A stretch of 64,000 nucleotides of DNA, taken from assembly GCF_025833875.1 (NCBI RefSeq), contig NZ_JAOYOD010000001.1, positions 496,001-560,000 on the forward strand. The letters are read 5' to 3'. This document shows positions 60,990 through 64,000 of this stretch, in pieces (positions within the stretch are counted from its first letter, which is position 1; every line of letters starts with the position of its first letter). The notes under the pieces are model-generated. The model ran no database searches, was not told the DNA's origin, and saw only the letters and a program-made list of their open reading frames with translations. The position numbers and the translations under genes are program-made. This DNA is from Reichenbachiella ulvae. GTDB taxonomy: Bacteria > Bacteroidota > Bacteroidia > Cytophagales > Cyclobacteriaceae.

Positions 60990-63900
60990 ATGATCAATCA
61001 GATAATAGCATTTTCGATCAAAAACAAAATGATCGTAGGGCTACTGACTATTGCCCTGATTGCGGGAGGGCTGTATAGTATGACCCAGGTGCCTGTAGAT
61101 GCTGTGCCAGATATCACAAATAATCAGGTGCAAGTGATGACTCAGGCTCCCAATTTAGGTACTGAGGATATCGAACAGTTTGTGACCTATCCAGTGGAAT
61201 TAGCGATGGCCAATTTGCCGGGAGTACAGGAGATTCGCTCCGTTTCTCGTTTTGGCCTTTCACTGGTGACTATCGTCTTCGATGACGAAATGGGTACCTA
61301 CCTACCTCGGCAATTGGTAGCCGAAAAACTCTCAAAGGTAAAGGAGGAAATTCCGGCAGGATTTGGGGAGCCTGAAATGGGCCCAATTTCTACAGGTCTT
61401 GGCGAAATCTATCAATATGTGCTGGAAGTGGACCCCAAGTTCAAAAGTGAATACAGCCCAACAGAGCTTCGCACCATTCAGGATTGGATCGTTCGTCGAC
61501 AAATGGCTATGGTGCCTGGAGTCGTAGAGGTCAATAGTTTTGGCGGGAGTATCAAACAATACGAGGTGGCAGTCAATCCAGATGAGTTGAATGCGATGGG
61601 GCTCACTATTATGGATATTTTCGAGGCGTTAGAGAGAAACAATCAAAACACGGGAGGAGCCTATATCGAAAAGGATCATTATGCCAATTTTATCAGAGGA
61701 GAAGGGCTGGCTCGAGAACTTAAGGATATCGAAAATATTCTGGTGACCCGAAAAGGAGGTGTTCCGATTACGGTCAAGGATGTGGCTCAAGTGCGCTTTG
61801 GGGAGGCGGTGCGTTATGGAGTGGTAACTAAGGATGGCGAAGGAGAAGCCGTCGGAGGGATGATACTCATGCTAAAGGGATCAAATTCTGACAAAGTAAT
61901 CTCCGCTGTAAAAGACCGCGTGGAGGAAATTCAAAAGTCGCTACCAAAAGGAGTTCAAATCGTGCCCTTTTTGGATCGGAGTAAGCTGATCGCCAATACG
62001 ACCTCAACTGTCAGTGAAAACCTGATTCTTGGAGCCTTGATCGTCATCTTTGTTTTGGTGTTCTTGTTGGGTAATTGGCGTGGAGGTTTGATTGTCGCCA
62101 CTACGATTCCTCTTTCACTGCTGTTTGCATTTATCATGATGCATGCCTTTGATGTCTGGGCCAACCTGATGAGCCTGGGAGCGATAGACTTTGGAATCAT
62201 TGTGGATGGCGCAGTGATCATTGTGGAAGGAACCGTTTTCTTTCTAAGCGAAAAGGTGCTGAAAAAACAAAAGATCACGGGCGAATTGAGAGCTAAGATG
62301 GCTTATGAATCTTCTTCGAAAATGATGAATGCGGCTTTCTTTGGTCAATTGATTATTCTGATTGTTTTTATCCCTCTTCTGGCCTTAGAAGGAGTCGAAG
62401 GCAAAATGTTTAAGCCGATGGCGTTGACATTTATGTTTGCGATGATAGGAGTGATGATTTTGTGCCTGACTTATGTGCCGATGATGTCTGCCTGGTTTCT
62501 GAGAGTGGGAGATGCTAAAAAAACCTCGTGGGGAGATCGACTGGTTGGTCGTTTGGAGTCGGTTTATGATTATTTGCTTCAAAAAGCATTGGGATTGACT
62601 GGATGGATTTTAGGTGGAGCGTTACTGTTATTTGCTTTGGCCATTTTCACATTTACCCGAATGGGAGGGGAGTTTATTCCTAAATTGGACGAAGGAGACA
62701 TTGCCTTTCATATCATACTAAGGCCAGGTAGTTCTCTGACTGAAGGAAAGAAAATTTCCACAGAAGTAGAGAAAAAGCTGTTGAGTAAATTTCCTGAGAT
62801 AGACCATGTCATCTCCAGATATGGAGTAGCGGATGTGCCGACTGATCCCATGCCCATGGATGTTGCGGATTGCTTTGTGATTTTGAAACCTACCGATACC
62901 TGGACATCCGCAGAGACAAAAGCCGAGCTGATCGAATTGATCAAAGCTGAAGTAGATCAGATGGTAGGAATCAATTACGAATTTACTCAGCCCATAGAGA
63001 TGCGTTTCAATGAGTTGATTACCGGAGTGAGAGAAGATGTGGCTATCAAGCTCTTTGGAGAGGATTTAGAAATACTGGCAGTAAAAGTGGAAGAAATTGG
63101 GAAGCTGGTGTCGGGCATTGAGGGAGTGGCAGACCTAAAGGTGGAAGCCACCAGTGGCTTGCCTCAGATGACAGTGAAATACGATCGTCGCAAACTGGCT
63201 CAGTATGGGCTTCATATTGATGAGTTGAATGTATTGATCGAATCGGCTTTTGCTGGAGGAAAGGCGGGTGTGATTTTCGAAGGAGAAAAGCGCTTCGATC
63301 TGGTTGTTCGATTAGACCGGCAACATCGTCAAAGCATAGATGACCTTAGAAAAATCTACGTGCCTATGCCGAACGGGGCTCAGGTACCGCTGAAGGAGGT
63401 AGCCAGTATCAGTTATCAATCTGGGCCGATGCAGATCGGTCGTGACAATACTCAACGCAGAACCTATGTGGGTATCAATGTTAGAGGTAGAGATGTGAAA
63501 TCTGTGGTGGAGGACATCAAGGAGCGCCTGGAGGCCGATTTTGAACTGCCTCCAGGGTACTATATCCGCTATGGTGGCGCTTTCGAAAATCTAGAGCGAG
63601 CGAGCAAGAGACTAGAAATCGTTGTGCCAATAGCTCTGGGACTCATCTTTGTGATCATCTTTTTTGCCTTAAAGTCCCTGTCTCAGACCTTTATGATTTT
63701 TATGGCTATTCCATTAGCAGCGGTAGGCGGAGTATTTACTCTTTGGCTCAGAGATATGCCATTTAGTATTTCCGCAGGTGTTGGTTTCATTGTACTATTT
63801 GGGGTAGCGGTGCTCAATGGTCTAGTGCTGATCAATGGCTGGAATGAATTGAAAGAAGAGGGGCTTGAGAATCTCAATGAGCGAATCCGATTAGGAGCAA

Positions 63901-64000
63901 AAAGAAGAATTCGACCCATCCTGCTCACTGCATTGACAGATGTGTTGGGATTTCTACCGATGGCGATATCGTCCTCTGCTGGGGCGGAAGTTCAGCGTCC
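60990..64000 (+). CDS. CzcA/CusA-family RND heavy-metal efflux pump, 3' end beyond the window
   Basis: About 1003 residues to the right edge with no stop; full members have ~1030-1450. N-terminal helix (IKNKMIVGLLTIALIAGGLY), VPVDAVPDITNNQVQV porter-domain start, QFVTYPVELAMANLPGV, the GNWRGGLIVATTIPLS helices, and the HME-RND proton-relay motif MSLGAIDFGIIVDGAVI-(V)E near residue 395. Later FIPKLDEGD, KDVADC-like DVADCFVIL, and the C-terminal ISAGVGFIVLFGVAVLNGLV with a second relay helix. It exports divalent or monovalent metal with CzcB and CzcC partners, expected beyond 64000. Metal specificity is unread. Confidence 0.92.
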   Translation, partial: MINQIIAFSIKNKMIVGLLTIALIAGGLYSMTQVPVDAVPDITNNQVQVMTQAPNLGTEDIEQFVTYPVELAMANLPGVQEIRSVSRFGLSLVTIVFDDEMGTYLPRQLVAEKLSKVKEEIPAGFGEPEMGPISTGLGEIYQYVLEVDPKFKSEYSPTELRTIQDWIVRRQMAMVPGVVEVNSFGGSIKQYEVAVNPDELNAMGLTIMDIFEALERNNQNTGGAYIEKDHYANFIRGEGLARELKDIENILVTRKGGVPITVKDVAQVRFGEAVRYGVVTKDGEGEAVGGMILMLKGSNSDKVISAVKDRVEEIQKSLPKGVQIVPFLDRSKLIANTTSTVSENLILGALIVIFVLVFLLGNWRGGLIVATTIPLSLLFAFIMMHAFDVWANLMSLGAIDFGIIVDGAVIIVEGTVFFLSEKVLKKQKITGELRAKMAYESSSKMMNAAFFGQLIILIVFIPLLALEGVEGKMFKPMALTFMFAMIGVMILCLTYVPMMSAWFLRVGDAKKTSWGDRLVGRLESVYDYLLQKALGLTGWILGGALLLFALAIFTFTRMGGEFIPKLDEGDIAFHIILRPGSSLTEGKKISTEVEKKLLSKFPEIDHVISRYGVADVPTDPMPMDVADCFVILKPTDTWTSAETKAELIELIKAEVDQMVGINYEFTQPIEMRFNELITGVREDVAIKLFGEDLEILAVKVEEIGKLVSGIEGVADLKVEATSGLPQMTVKYDRRKLAQYGLHIDELNVLIESAFAGGKAGVIFEGEKRFDLVVRLDRQHRQSIDDLRKIYVPMPNGAQVPLKEVASISYQSGPMQIGRDNTQRRTYVGINVRGRDVKSVVEDIKERLEADFELPPGYYIRYGGAFENLERASKRLEIVVPIALGLIFVIIFFALKSLSQTFMIFMAIPLAAVGGVFTLWLRDMPFSISAGVGFIVLFGVAVLNGLVLINGWNELKEEGLENLNERIRLGAKRRIRPILLTALTDVLGFLPMAISSSAGAEVQR

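Overview
The window comes from a Bacteroidetes genome, most likely a marine-type Cytophagales. The grounds are a gldA-gldF-gldG set next to dnaN, a SusC/SusD pair with pectin-type enzymes, two-component-regulator beta-propeller proteins, promoters of the TTG-N19-TAnnTTTG type, and no IS element, rRNA or phage block. This placement is inferred from gene content, without a marker-gene search.

Layout. 1-2654 (-) is a regulator-propeller sensor cut by the left edge. It is followed by an intergenic region with a candidate small RNA (about 3074-3177). 3280-9706 (+) holds punA, gldA, gldF, gldG, a DUF4340 gene and dnaN. 9758-12673 (-) has a secreted carboxypeptidase-regulatory-domain protein and a PAS histidine kinase. 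12883-19771 (+) has a DMT exporter, the nitrite-to-ammonia reductase nrfHA, the CcsB-CcsA haem-ligation fusion needed to mature it, and a small exported protein. 19777-24757 (-) has a hydroxyacid dehydrogenase, a glycerate kinase, a haem lipoprotein, a SET-domain protein and a fatty-acid desaturase. 24998-29155 (+) has a second propeller sensor that ends after its phospho-acceptor-like helix pair, a DUF1080 lipoprotein and a lysine-rich exported protein. 29156-35621 (-) has a 1437-residue hybrid kinase, pgk and the tRNA-modification gene tsaC. A small accessory patch (35640-37356) carries four perfect 11-bp tandem repeats, an orphan HNH-like gene and tRNA-Leu(CAG).

37433-52656 is a divergent polysaccharide utilization locus. 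Minus strand: a glucuronoyl-esterase-like enzyme, a sialate-acetylesterase/polysaccharide-deacetylase fusion, and the C-terminal stub of what looks like a lost GH2 gene. Plus strand: susC, susD, a GH105 hydrolase, an esterase, a DUF4861 lipoprotein, a second GH105 and a secreted cupin. Two unsaturated-galacturonyl hydrolases, acetyl/methyl-glucuronoyl esterases and DUF4861 point to acetylated pectin (rhamnogalacturonan-like) or a related uronic-acid glycan. Stem-loops between the plus-strand cistrons probably set relative expression.

52783-64000 is mixed. It holds a small orphan, an SDR, a SigZ-like sigma factor with a flavoprotein behind a perfect 10-7-10 inverted repeat, a TPR protein, a tRNA nucleotidyltransferase, a PafA-type phosphatase, a Fur-family regulator, a His/Cys-rich small protein and the start of a CzcA/CusA metal-efflux pump that runs off the right edge. 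I see no clear new multi-gene system. The best leads are the candidate small RNA, the kinase without an ATPase domain, the HNH gene with its repeats beside tRNA-Leu, the sigZ inverted repeat sharing a half-site with the nrf promoter region, and the eroded PUL gene.
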